Positions 38,342 through 47,500 of a stretch of DNA of 64,000 bases are shown here, in pieces. The notes below the pieces were generated by a model. It saw nothing but the letters and a program-made list of their open reading frames with translations. It made no database searches and was not told where the DNA came from. The DNA is from Algoriphagus winogradskyi (lineage in GTDB: Bacteria > Bacteroidota > Bacteroidia > Cytophagales > Cyclobacteriaceae). The stretch spans positions 248,001 to 312,000 of the forward strand of contig NZ_FXUA01000003.1 of the NCBI RefSeq assembly GCF_900182815.1, read 5' to 3'. Each line of letters opens with the position of its first letter. Within the stretch, counting starts at the first letter, position 1. Position numbers and translations under genes: made by a program.

Positions 38342-39031
38342 TTAGAACGGTTGATACCTCACGTAACTGTTCAGCTGATGCCCAATTCCATTGGTAAAAA
38401 TGAAATTATGAAGATTCACCACCGTACCTCTAGATGTGCTCGGCATATTGGAAGGTGTGGATGGAGAACCTATCCTAGCAATGCTGGTATTGATACGGAT
38501 AGATTGATCAAACAATCGCTTATTAATCTCTATCGAGCCCGAATCACCCGGTACTAAGGTCTGGTAGTACAAGAAGAAATCGTTTTTAGGTATGGCAGGT
38601 TGAGACAAATACTCATCAATAATGTGGTATCTCAGAACATGCTCAAGCCTCTCATTGCTGATCGAGTCAAGCGGATAATCTCTATTACCTGCCATGTTCT
38701 GTATCAGCTGATTATTTCCATTCCAAGCACTGTTTCTTAATAAGAGATAAGTTGTGGTAGTGTCCTGCCCTAAATACAAATCTTCTAATCCTGTTCGAGC
38801 AATTGCTTCTAGCAAGTAATTAAATTCTGGAAGTCCGTTGGCATCCTGGTAGGTAGGATCGCTATTTATCATCTCCAGCCATTCTAGAGCTGACATTCCT
38901 GTAGGCTTATTTCCAAAAGGCTCCGGCACGTACTCCCATTCCTTTTGCAATTCCAGATCACAACTGAATGTGGCAAAAGCGACAACAGCTGCAATCAATA
39001 GTTTACTTGCCTTATTTATATATACTTTCAT
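38342..39031 (-). CDS. FAS1 (fasciclin)-like lipoprotein in SusE position
   Basis: A 229-residue lipoprotein (AFATFSCDLE, Cys24). Residues about 64-225 resemble a fasciclin/FAS1 domain: FNYLLEAIARTGLEDLY, TYLLLRNSAW, ERLEHVLRYHIIDEYL and a closing GTVVNLHNFIFTNGIGHQLNS. FAS1 domains mediate adhesion or carbohydrate/protein binding. It follows susD in the place normally taken by SusE/SGBP proteins, so glycan binding at the surface is a reasonable guess. No enzymatic motif is seen. The element upstream of its start codon is a copy of the one upstream of susD. Confidence 0.7.
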   Translation of the reverse strand: MKVYINKASKLLIAAVVAFATFSCDLELQKEWEYVPEPFGNKPTGMSALEWLEMINSDPTYQDANGLPEFNYLLEAIARTGLEDLYLGQDTTTTYLLLRNSAWNGNNQLIQNMAGNRDYPLDSISNERLEHVLRYHIIDEYLSQPAIPKNDFFLYYQTLVPGDSGSIEINKRLFDQSIRINTSIARIGSPSTPSNMPSTSRGTVVNLHNFIFTNGIGHQLNSYVRYQPF

Positions 39032-39128
39032 ATGATTATAATTATTTTTTTAGAGGTCATATGGAATCTTACATGGCCAATAATAATGTCAGTGTGTGAC
39101 GTTTGAGTCATGCTCGATTTCATCTATA
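39029..39128 (-). repeat. intergenic element copy A (before FAS1 gene)
   Basis: About 100 nt that align without a gap to copy B exactly 1600 bp away. Shared blocks are CATATGATTAT (39029), CATATGGAATCT (39058) and TGCTCGATTTCAT (39111). In mRNA sense it contains a small hairpin, GTCA-CACAC-TGAC (39100-39088). It ends at the start codon of the FAS1 gene, so it is a 5' leader. Confidence 0.8.
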
Positions 39129-39140
39129 AGTTCATTTAAA

Positions 39141-40631
39141 TTAATAACCAGTAGTCTGAGTTAAATTTGGGTTATCTACCAAATGCTGAAACCAGATCGG
39201 AAACAATAATCTATCAGCACCTTGCCCATTGATTGGTGCCATTACTTCGACCGCTTTATCATTACGAATAAGGTCCCACCATCTTTTCCCTTCAGCCAAC
39301 AACTCGAACTGACGCTCATCCAAGACTACATTCAGCATTTCTTCACTAGTTGTATAGTCTGCCAGCTGAATACCTGGAAGATCCCTTGCTTGCCTCACTC
39401 TATTGACCAGATTTGCTGCTTCTTCCAGATTACCTAATTGAAGTTCAGCTTCGGCTTTGAGTAGAAGCATCCCTGCATATCTATACACAACCACATCTGT
39501 ATCATCTTCATTTCCAGAGTAGTTTGTCAGATTGTACTTCCCATATCTTCGCTCACCGATATCTTTAACAGACTCGATCAGTTGTACATATCTATGATAG
39601 TCACCGTAAATCGTCTGTCCAGTATTTTCATCTACAGTTTTGGGAGTATAGTCTGGATATTTGGAATGCCAGGAAATAGAATCTGTAGGAAATGTTTCGA
39701 TCCACTTATTTTCAAGATGCTCTGAAATAAAATATGCGGGAACACCAGGCCAAAATAAACTATAGATACCACCTGCCCCTTGATCTTCCTCAATATTCAA
39801 GACGATTGAGAATATCAATTCTGGTCCTGTTTCCATTTGGTTAGTCGGGATACCAGATCTATCCGGTTCATTGCGAAAAAGGGCGTGAAAGTCTTCGGCC
39901 GTGTTCACTAGGGTAAATTGTTTTAAATCATCCAACTTATCCAGCGCTTCTTTAGCTAGCGCATATTCCTTTAAATGCATGTATACTTCAGCCTGCAAAC
40001 TGTATACACTTGATAGTGAAAATCTTGATTTTTCATGAGGATTAAGGATTAGCTCCTCCGCCTTTAGCATGTCAGGGATAATCAAACTATTCATGATCTC
40101 ATCTCCTGACGTTTTTGGCCGATAGATATCGTCACTCACTCCTGTGATCACGTCCAGATATAAGGGCACATCACCAAAGGTCCGTACAAGGTCGAAGTAA
40201 ACGAAAGCCCTTAAAGCATGTGCCTGCCCTAAAAGCCCATTGACATCACCAGAAATATTAGGAATGTTATTGATCGCTAGGTTAGCTCTCAAAAGCACAT
40301 TATACATGTCTCCCCATCCCCCGTAATTTCGGCTTTGATCGTTAAGATTATTGGTTGTAAGCTGAAGTGCTTCAGGATTTTCTCCAGCCGGAGATGCGGA
40401 GAAATTATCTGATCTTAATTCACCCCAAACAAAATACTTACGAGAATACGCTTCTTGCATAGCATCATAAATACCCGCGACACCAGACTGAGCATCAGCT
40501 TCCGTCTGCCAAAACTGGGCATCAGAAATTTCACTTTGAGGATTCTCCTCCAGCATACTATCGCAACCGGGTAAGACCACCATAGAAATTGCCAAAAGCA
40601 GTCCTAAGTTTGTTTTATTTATACTATTCAT
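39141..40631 (-). CDS. SusD-like glycan-binding lipoprotein (second locus)
   Basis: A 496-residue SusD/RagB-family lipoprotein (VVLPGCDSM, Cys23). The typical TPR helix reads GQAHALRAFVYFDLVRTFGDVPLYLD, and the C-terminal signature is DERQFELLAEGKRWWDLIRNDKAVEVM. It partners the SusC at 40759. The SusC-SusD spacer here is unusually long (127 bp) and contains repeat copy B, unlike the 18-bp spacer of the agar locus. The ligand is probably a sulfated, rhamnose-containing oligosaccharide given the neighbouring enzymes. Confidence 0.92.
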   Translation of the reverse strand: MNSINKTNLGLLLAISMVVLPGCDSMLEENPQSEISDAQFWQTEADAQSGVAGIYDAMQEAYSRKYFVWGELRSDNFSASPAGENPEALQLTTNNLNDQSRNYGGWGDMYNVLLRANLAINNIPNISGDVNGLLGQAHALRAFVYFDLVRTFGDVPLYLDVITGVSDDIYRPKTSGDEIMNSLIIPDMLKAEELILNPHEKSRFSLSSVYSLQAEVYMHLKEYALAKEALDKLDDLKQFTLVNTAEDFHALFRNEPDRSGIPTNQMETGPELIFSIVLNIEEDQGAGGIYSLFWPGVPAYFISEHLENKWIETFPTDSISWHSKYPDYTPKTVDENTGQTIYGDYHRYVQLIESVKDIGERRYGKYNLTNYSGNEDDTDVVVYRYAGMLLLKAEAELQLGNLEEAANLVNRVRQARDLPGIQLADYTTSEEMLNVVLDERQFELLAEGKRWWDLIRNDKAVEVMAPINGQGADRLLFPIWFQHLVDNPNLTQTTGY

Positions 40632-40728
40632 ATGATTATTATTTTTCTTGTAAAGGCCATATGGAATCTCGCAGTCTTGATAATTATGCCAGTCAGTGGC
40701 TTTTCAGTAATGCTCGATTTCATAATAA
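40629..40728 (-). repeat. intergenic element copy B (before susD)
   Basis: Partner of copy A, same blocks at the same spacing: CATATGATTAT (40629), CATATGGAATCT (40658), TGCTCGATTTCAT (40711). The mRNA-sense hairpin is GCCA-CTGAC-TGGC (40700-40688). Relative to copy A one C-G pair has become U-A, which keeps the pairing. It lies between susC and susD, ending at the susD start codon. Confidence 0.8.
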
Positions 40729-40758
40729 AACTGTTCCTTATTTTTAAAACTAAGACGC

Positions 40759-43700
40759 TTAAAATTTGATGTTTACACCCAGGATATACTCTCGGTAAAG
40801 AGGGTATCTTAGATTATCCAAACCAGGCTGAAGTGCATTACCTCTTGACCCCAATTCGGCGTTGTATCCCTCATAATTCGTCCAAGTAAGTAGGTTGTTT
40901 CCCGACGCATAGAAGGAGACATTTGACAAAAAGCTTACATTGTCCAAGACAGAGGCTGGAAGTGAGTAATCCAATCTCAAGGATCTCAGCTTTATAAAAT
41001 CCGCTTGGCTCACCCAAAAAGTATTTGGTCCTAAGCTGTTTCTTGAACTTCCACTTGCATTCAAACTTGGATATTTAGCTATATCCCCAGGCTGATACCA
41101 CGCTTCCTCTACTCTGTCTGGACCTGGTACAACTGTACGAACCAGACGCTGATTTCTGGATTCATCATAACTTCTATAAATGTCATTACCGAAATTGTAA
41201 TCAATCATCATTGATAGCTTAATTCCCTTGAAAATGAATTCATTATAAAACCCACCAAACAACTTCGGCAAACCATTCCCGATAACCGTTCTATCCGCAT
41301 TTGGATCAATATTGAAATCACCGTTCCAATCTTTCCACATCACATCTCCTCCTAAGAGTACTCTGTTTTGAACTTTCAACTGATTGACATTACCAGTATA
41401 AGTCTGACCGTTTTGCTGATAGTTTAAAAAACCTCCCTGCTCATCGAAAATCGGGGTCAACTGATTGCCATTGTCGTCAAATGCATTTGACTCGTTGTAA
41501 GGAAAAACACCCAATGCGGTGTAGCCCCACATGTCTCCGATGGATCCTCCTTCTCTGATAATAAAGTCACCTCTGATGATTTGACCGTTCTCTTCAGCCA
41601 GCTCTACTACTTCATTCACATTAGTTGCAATGTTGAAACTGGAGAACCATTGTAAGGAGGATGTTTTCAATACATCGCCACTAATGGTAAATTCTATCCC
41701 GCTATTCTTGATCTGACCGATGTTATTGCTGATGCTATTAAAGCCAGTTTCCTCAGGAAGCGGTGTAGGATAAAGTAGATCTGAAGTCAGTTTTTCATAA
41801 TAATCAAAACTCGCATTGATTCTACCATCCAGGAAACCGAAGTCTGCTCCTACATAGGACTGCTGTGTGGTTTCCCATGAGAGATTTTCATTACCTAGTT
41901 GGGTGATAGCTATCCCATTCAATCCATTATAAAGGAAGCCTGGAGAATAAAGTGTGCGGCTATCAAAATTCCCGATTCTCTCATTCCCATTTTGAGAAAT
42001 ACCTGCTCTCAGCTTAAATTCAGAAACTACTGAGGAAATTGGATCCCAAAAGGACTCATCACTCATTCTCCAACCTACAGATACTCCGGGAAATACGCCA
42101 TATTGATTCGCAGAACCAAATCGGGAAGAACCATCCCTCCGGATCGTTCCGCCAAATAGGTATTTGCCTTTATAATCGTAAGTCACCCTTCCAAACTGAG
42201 AAACCAAAGCATGACTAGTAGCCGTAGTTCGGGTATTTGAAGCATCTAATTCTGCCACGTTGTTGAAAGTCCTTACAATATCATTGTTGAAATTAACTGA
42301 GCGGAACCGTGAGTACTCATACTGCCACTGCTGAAATTGAACCCCAGCAACAGCAGTTAAATTATGATCTCCAAAGCTCTTTTTGTAGCTCAGGTAATTT
42401 TCTTGTTGAAGGCTATAATTTAGATTAGTGATCTCTGAACCGGCAGGTGGGCTACCTAATGGTTGAACTACGGTAGGATCAAAATCATTATTCCTGCTCA
42501 ACTCCAAATTCACTCCTAGTGTGGACTTAAATTTTAGAGAAGGAATGATATCAATTTCTCCATAGGAAAAGATTTGCCCTACGTAATCTCTACTTCTCCT
42601 TACCGTGAAAATAGTTTCTGCAACGACGTTTTGTTGACTTGACGTTTGAGGCACATATGTCCCATCAGAATCTTGAGTAGGCAGATATGGGAAGTGGGTA
42701 GAAAGCTGACCAAAAATAGATCCTTCATTCAGTCCGTTTCTCTCCAAATAAGATGCATTGACCCGCGTCCCTATTTTTAGCCTTTTCGCTACATTGAAAT
42801 TAACATTTAAGGTGGTATTAACCCGCTGAAATCCTGAGTTATCAACAATCCCGTCTTGATTCAAAAAGCCTGTATTCCAATAAAAATTAGCATCATCTTT
42901 ACCACCACTCAGAGCAAGGCCTACCTGGTCACGAACTCCCACTCTAGTAATCAATTCCTGATAATCAAAATCCTGATTGAACATCGCTGAAAGCGAATCT
43001 GCAGGAGGACCTGGGTTTATGGCGTTGTTCCCTACTCTTGCCAGTTCATAGATTCGTGCCTGACGTGTATTTGAAACGGGTATTTTGGTTGCCAAAGAGC
43101 TATAGCTACGCACATGACTCGCATCAATCTTTGTCTCACCACTAGCTCCCTTTTTTGTGGTGACTAGGATGACACCATTGGCTGACTTGGAACCGTAGAT
43201 CGCTGCTGAAGCTCCATCTTTAAGTACCTCAATAGAGGCAATGTCATTTGGGTTCAGGTTTTCGATATTATCAAGCTGCTGCCCATCGACAACATACAAT
43301 GGTCCTGTACCACCATTCAACGTGGACGTTCCTCTAATTTTGATATCGGATGGCTCACCGGGTCCGCCATTCGAAGTAATGGACACACCAGCCATTCGGC
43401 CCTTCATGCCGTCAAGAACGCCAACTGGAGTGGTTTGTGCCAGTTCTTCTGATTTTACAGAAACCACCGAACCAGTCAAATCTCTTCTGTTTTGCTCTCC
43501 ATAGCCCATTACCACAACCTCGCTCAACTGAGTCATGTCAACTCCTAAGGTCACATTGATCTGGGTTTGATTCCCCACATTAATCTCTTGCTGATCATAC
43601 CCTATAAAAGAGAAAATCAGTACATCATCCGGAGAAGCTTTAATTTGATACTTCCCATCTATATCTGTGGCGGTACCAGTTGTACTACCTTTGACAAGTA

Positions 43701-43842
43701 CAGTCACTCCGGGTAATCCCAGGTTGTCTTCTTCAGAAATTACTGTTCCAGTAATAACAGTCCCTTGAGCCACTACAAGTGTGACGCAAAAGAACATAGC
43801 GCAGGACAATAATAGTATTTTTTGTAAAATTTTATGAATCAT
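40759..43842 (-). CDS. SusC-like TonB-dependent transporter (second locus)
   Basis: A 1027-residue SusC-family outer-membrane transporter. The signal peptide ends near LVVAQG. A carboxypeptidase-D-like domain (about 27-105; GLPGVTVLVKGSTTGT) and the plug (VVMGYGEQNRRDLTGSVVSV; GSKSANGVILVTTKKG) precede the barrel. It ends NLRYPLYREYILGVNIKF. It starts the susC/susD/FAS1 unit, 731 bp from the end of the hybrid sensor gene. A candidate operator box lies about 410 bp upstream of its start. Confidence 0.93.
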   Translation of the reverse strand: MIHKILQKILLLSCAMFFCVTLVVAQGTVITGTVISEEDNLGLPGVTVLVKGSTTGTATDIDGKYQIKASPDDVLIFSFIGYDQQEINVGNQTQINVTLGVDMTQLSEVVVMGYGEQNRRDLTGSVVSVKSEELAQTTPVGVLDGMKGRMAGVSITSNGGPGEPSDIKIRGTSTLNGGTGPLYVVDGQQLDNIENLNPNDIASIEVLKDGASAAIYGSKSANGVILVTTKKGASGETKIDASHVRSYSSLATKIPVSNTRQARIYELARVGNNAINPGPPADSLSAMFNQDFDYQELITRVGVRDQVGLALSGGKDDANFYWNTGFLNQDGIVDNSGFQRVNTTLNVNFNVAKRLKIGTRVNASYLERNGLNEGSIFGQLSTHFPYLPTQDSDGTYVPQTSSQQNVVAETIFTVRRSRDYVGQIFSYGEIDIIPSLKFKSTLGVNLELSRNNDFDPTVVQPLGSPPAGSEITNLNYSLQQENYLSYKKSFGDHNLTAVAGVQFQQWQYEYSRFRSVNFNNDIVRTFNNVAELDASNTRTTATSHALVSQFGRVTYDYKGKYLFGGTIRRDGSSRFGSANQYGVFPGVSVGWRMSDESFWDPISSVVSEFKLRAGISQNGNERIGNFDSRTLYSPGFLYNGLNGIAITQLGNENLSWETTQQSYVGADFGFLDGRINASFDYYEKLTSDLLYPTPLPEETGFNSISNNIGQIKNSGIEFTISGDVLKTSSLQWFSSFNIATNVNEVVELAEENGQIIRGDFIIREGGSIGDMWGYTALGVFPYNESNAFDDNGNQLTPIFDEQGGFLNYQQNGQTYTGNVNQLKVQNRVLLGGDVMWKDWNGDFNIDPNADRTVIGNGLPKLFGGFYNEFIFKGIKLSMMIDYNFGNDIYRSYDESRNQRLVRTVVPGPDRVEEAWYQPGDIAKYPSLNASGSSRNSLGPNTFWVSQADFIKLRSLRLDYSLPASVLDNVSFLSNVSFYASGNNLLTWTNYEGYNAELGSRGNALQPGLDNLRYPLYREYILGVNIKF

Positions 43843-44573
43843 TTTAATTCCATTTAATTATCATTCATGATTAGTTTACTACATCTGGTGTAGCTATCCT
43901 TTTAAGGGATAAAATATTGGGTAAAGGTTATTTAAGGTTTATTTTATTCATTCATATAATAATTAAATGTTCAATTTGTCACATAGCATTAATCAGGTTA
44001 AACCATAAATTAAAGATCAACTATTGACTTGCAATTATTCCTGATCAGATCTTTAAAAGGTATCACTTTAGCAACTCTATCCTTATTATATTGAAACCTC
44101 AAGCATGAATTCTACTTCTTTTCGCTTTCCGGTTGATTTGTCACTACTAGCTTTTATACAGTTGCAAATTTTGCGTTCAGGAATCAGGTAAAATACTCCG
44201 CACAATTGCCCGATTAGAACACTCTAAACTTCATTTTTTTATAAAAAGTAAAATCCAAAAAAAGGGTGATTTTGTACATACCCTTCCAAATATGCCCTCA
44301 GAACCAAATACAGGGCACATCATAAAAGGAAGAAAGCTATGGTGATGCTACTATTTTATGTCTTGGAGGAGTGAATACCCAAAAGTCAAATAAGCAATAC
44401 GACTTGCGGAAAGCGCGAGAGTAGATTGACTATTCCCCAAAAAATTAGAAAAGCTCTAATTAGAAATATCTACTAAAAAAATCCTAAACTATAAGACTTA
44501 GAAACAAGTAGTATAATGCCTCAAAAAGCAAAACACTATATAGTAACCATAATCTATTAGGCTAAATAAAAAA
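43843..44573. promoter_or_regulatory. 731-bp gap before susC of the second locus
   Basis: A long A/T-rich region with no credible gene on either strand. It must contain the minus-strand promoter and control sites of susC. The clearest element is an AAAAAAAGGGTGA box at 44257-44269 that recurs upstream of two glycosidase genes. The remainder shows short A/T runs only. The length suggests a long 5' leader or an undetected small RNA, but I see no defined structure. Confidence 0.5.
44254..44277 (-). promoter_or_regulatory. candidate HTCS operator, susC copy
   Basis: Plus-strand box TCC-AAAAAAAGGGTGA-TTTTGTAC. It agrees at most positions with the boxes at 51344 and 54500. It lies about 410 bp upstream of susC, much farther than the other copies. 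Confidence 0.45.
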
Positions 44574-47500
44574 TCAATCTAACCCCAGCTCTTCTTTAAA
44601 TCGCTCCGAGTAGGATTTTGGACTTAACCCAAAGTGCTTCTTAAATGCTTTGGAAAAATAATTAGGATCTTTAAAGCCTACAATATAACCCACTTCGGAT
44701 ATATTAGTTTTATGTTGCTCAATAAGTGAAGCGGCCTTTTTCATTTTGACGGTTAATATAAAATCCTTTGGTGTCTGATTGGTCCAAGCCTTGAATTTTG
44801 TAAAAAGTAATGACCTACTTATCCCTAGCTCCTCTGTCAAATATTGTATATCAAAAAACTCATTTGCGATATTATCTTTAATAAGCTGTATAGCATTTTT
44901 CATCATTTCCTCATCTCTGGAATTGACACTGACTTCTGATGAAATAAACTCTCCGGTCTCCCCGATTTTCTTTCTGAGCTTCTCATGTGTATTGAGAATA
45001 TTTCTACATTTCAACAAGAGTTCCCTAAAATCAAAAGGTTTGCTGAGAAATTCGTCAGCTCCCGATTCCAGCCCATCATATTTATACACCAAGGAAGTTC
45101 TGGCAGTCAACAGAATAAAGGGTATATGACTGGTACGAAGGTCGGATTTTACCTTTCCGCAGAATTCTATCCCATCCATCACTGGCATCATCACATCACT
45201 GATAATCAAATCGGGCTGAGAAGAAATAGCCTCCTGATACCCTAGCGCACCATTTTCTATCAGCACAGTTCGATAAGTTTTGGATAACACACTTTGAATA
45301 AATGCTCCAATCTCCTGATTATCCTCGACGATAAGGATTTTGGGAGCATCTTCAAGTTCAGTATTTCTTTCTTCATTTTCCATCAATACTCCAGCTTCGT
45401 CTTCCGACTCAGGCATGATATAATTGGAAATTTCCTCGCTGCTAAAGAATGATTCTATCACTTCATCATCGGATAAATTTTCTCTACCGACATGCAATTC
45501 CATCACAAAGTCACTTCCTTTTCCCTCTTCACTGCTGACCATCAGTTGGCCCTTGTGAAGCTCCATCACATTTTTGGCTATGGCCAAACCAATCCCAGAA
45601 CCTTTCTTGAACTTACTCTTATTCCCTTTGGTAGGAACTTCATAAAATCTATCAAATATTTTATCCAAATGTTCGGCAGGTATACCCATACCCGAATCCT
45701 GCACATGAACCTTTACTTTATTCCCAGCATGTTGGACCCTTACCTCAATCTTGCCTCCTACGGGAGTATATTTAAACGCATTTGAAATGAGATTATACAG
45801 GACCTTTTCCAGTTTATCCCGATCAAAATAGACATTGATCTCCTCATCCGAAGTGACGAATTGATAATCGAGTTCGTATAGTTTAGCCTGTTGGGAAAAT
45901 GATAAAAAAATCTCCTTTGCAAACTTGACAATATTTCCTTCAGCGGCCTGAAGCTTCATCTGCTTGTTTTCCAACTTTCGGAAATCCATCAGCTCATTAA
46001 TCAGCTTAAATAGATGATCCGTATTTTTCTTGATTACCTGAAGCTGTCTAAAAACGGCACTAGGACCTTTGTATTCAGCTATCAATTTATCCAAAGGAGC
46101 AGAGATCAACGTTAGAGGAGTTCTGAATTCATGGGAAATATTGGTGAAAAACTGCAATTTTTGTTGATTCAACTCCTTTTGATATTCATACTCTCTGGTC
46201 TCCATTTCAAGCTGATGCTGCAATCTCAATCTTGATCTGAAGAAAAATATAAAGACCATCAAGCCTGACAATACAATCACAGAGTAAAGCAGATAAGCCC
46301 ACCAAGTGAACCAAGGAGCACTTTTCATAGTAATGTCTAGGCTGGCAATCTCCTTACTTTCTATCCCATCCTTATTTACCCCCTTCACTTCAAAGACATA
46401 ATCCCCACCTCTTTGGATGGTATATGACACAAATGAATTAGTAGTTCTAACCCACTCATCTTCCAAGCCTTTTAGCCGATAGAGGTAAGTATTTTTATCA
46501 GAGTTGACATAATTAGGCATGGAAAAATGAATGGTAAAAATATTCTGATCATAGTCCAATGTGATCTCTTTTGAATATTCTATAGAATTATCGAGTATGT
46601 TAGTATCATCCCCTACTTTAATCTGTCGGTCAGAGATATAAAACTGGGTAAGAACCACTTTGGGAGCTGAAGCACTCTCCACTTGCAGCTTGCTTGGGTA
46701 GAATGAGGTAACCCCTGAGGCCCCTCCAAATAACATCCTACCTGAACTGGAAAACAACTTAGCGCGCCTATTAAATTCATTCGGCTGCACGCCATCTTTT
46801 CTATCAAACAACCTGTGATTTCCGGTGGTAGGATCATAAAGCACTACCCCTTCTTCTGAACTTAGCCAAAGCTTTCCTTCCCTATCCTCGCTTATCGCAA
46901 AAACACTGGTAATCTTTGGAATAGAGACAGGGAAAAGTAGATCATCTTTTATATAAAACAACCCAAAATCATTCGCTGCTACCCATATTTTATGTTCAGA
47001 GCTGCTTTCCAAAATATCGTGGACATACAAGTTACTCTGCTGACCGTCTTCCATTTTTAAAATCTGAAAATCAAAAACTCCTTGCTGGTATGAATCTGCG
47101 GATAGGAAAGTAACTCCTCTGCCAGTACCCACATATAAGTCACCCGAGGTGGTTTCGGTTATTGCTCTGACATTATTATTGGAGATTTCAGGCTTGTTTA
47201 GGCTAGCTGTAAAGAGTCTAAAATCCCTAGTCTGAGGATCAAAGAGCATCAGTCCTCTGTTCAAAGTACCTATCCAGATTTTGCCGTCGCTGGCTTTTTC
47301 CAACTCTAGCAATTGGTTGGTTGGAATGCTCTTACTAGTTTCCAATGAAGGATCATATCGGTATTCTTCAAAGTTTCCATTCTTAAGATTATAGCGTATC
47401 AGTCCCCTATTAAAGGTCGCAATCCACACTTGGTGAGTGTTTTCGTAAAGCAAATCCTTAACAGAACCAATGTAATTACCTTCAGAAAGCTTGTCTATAT

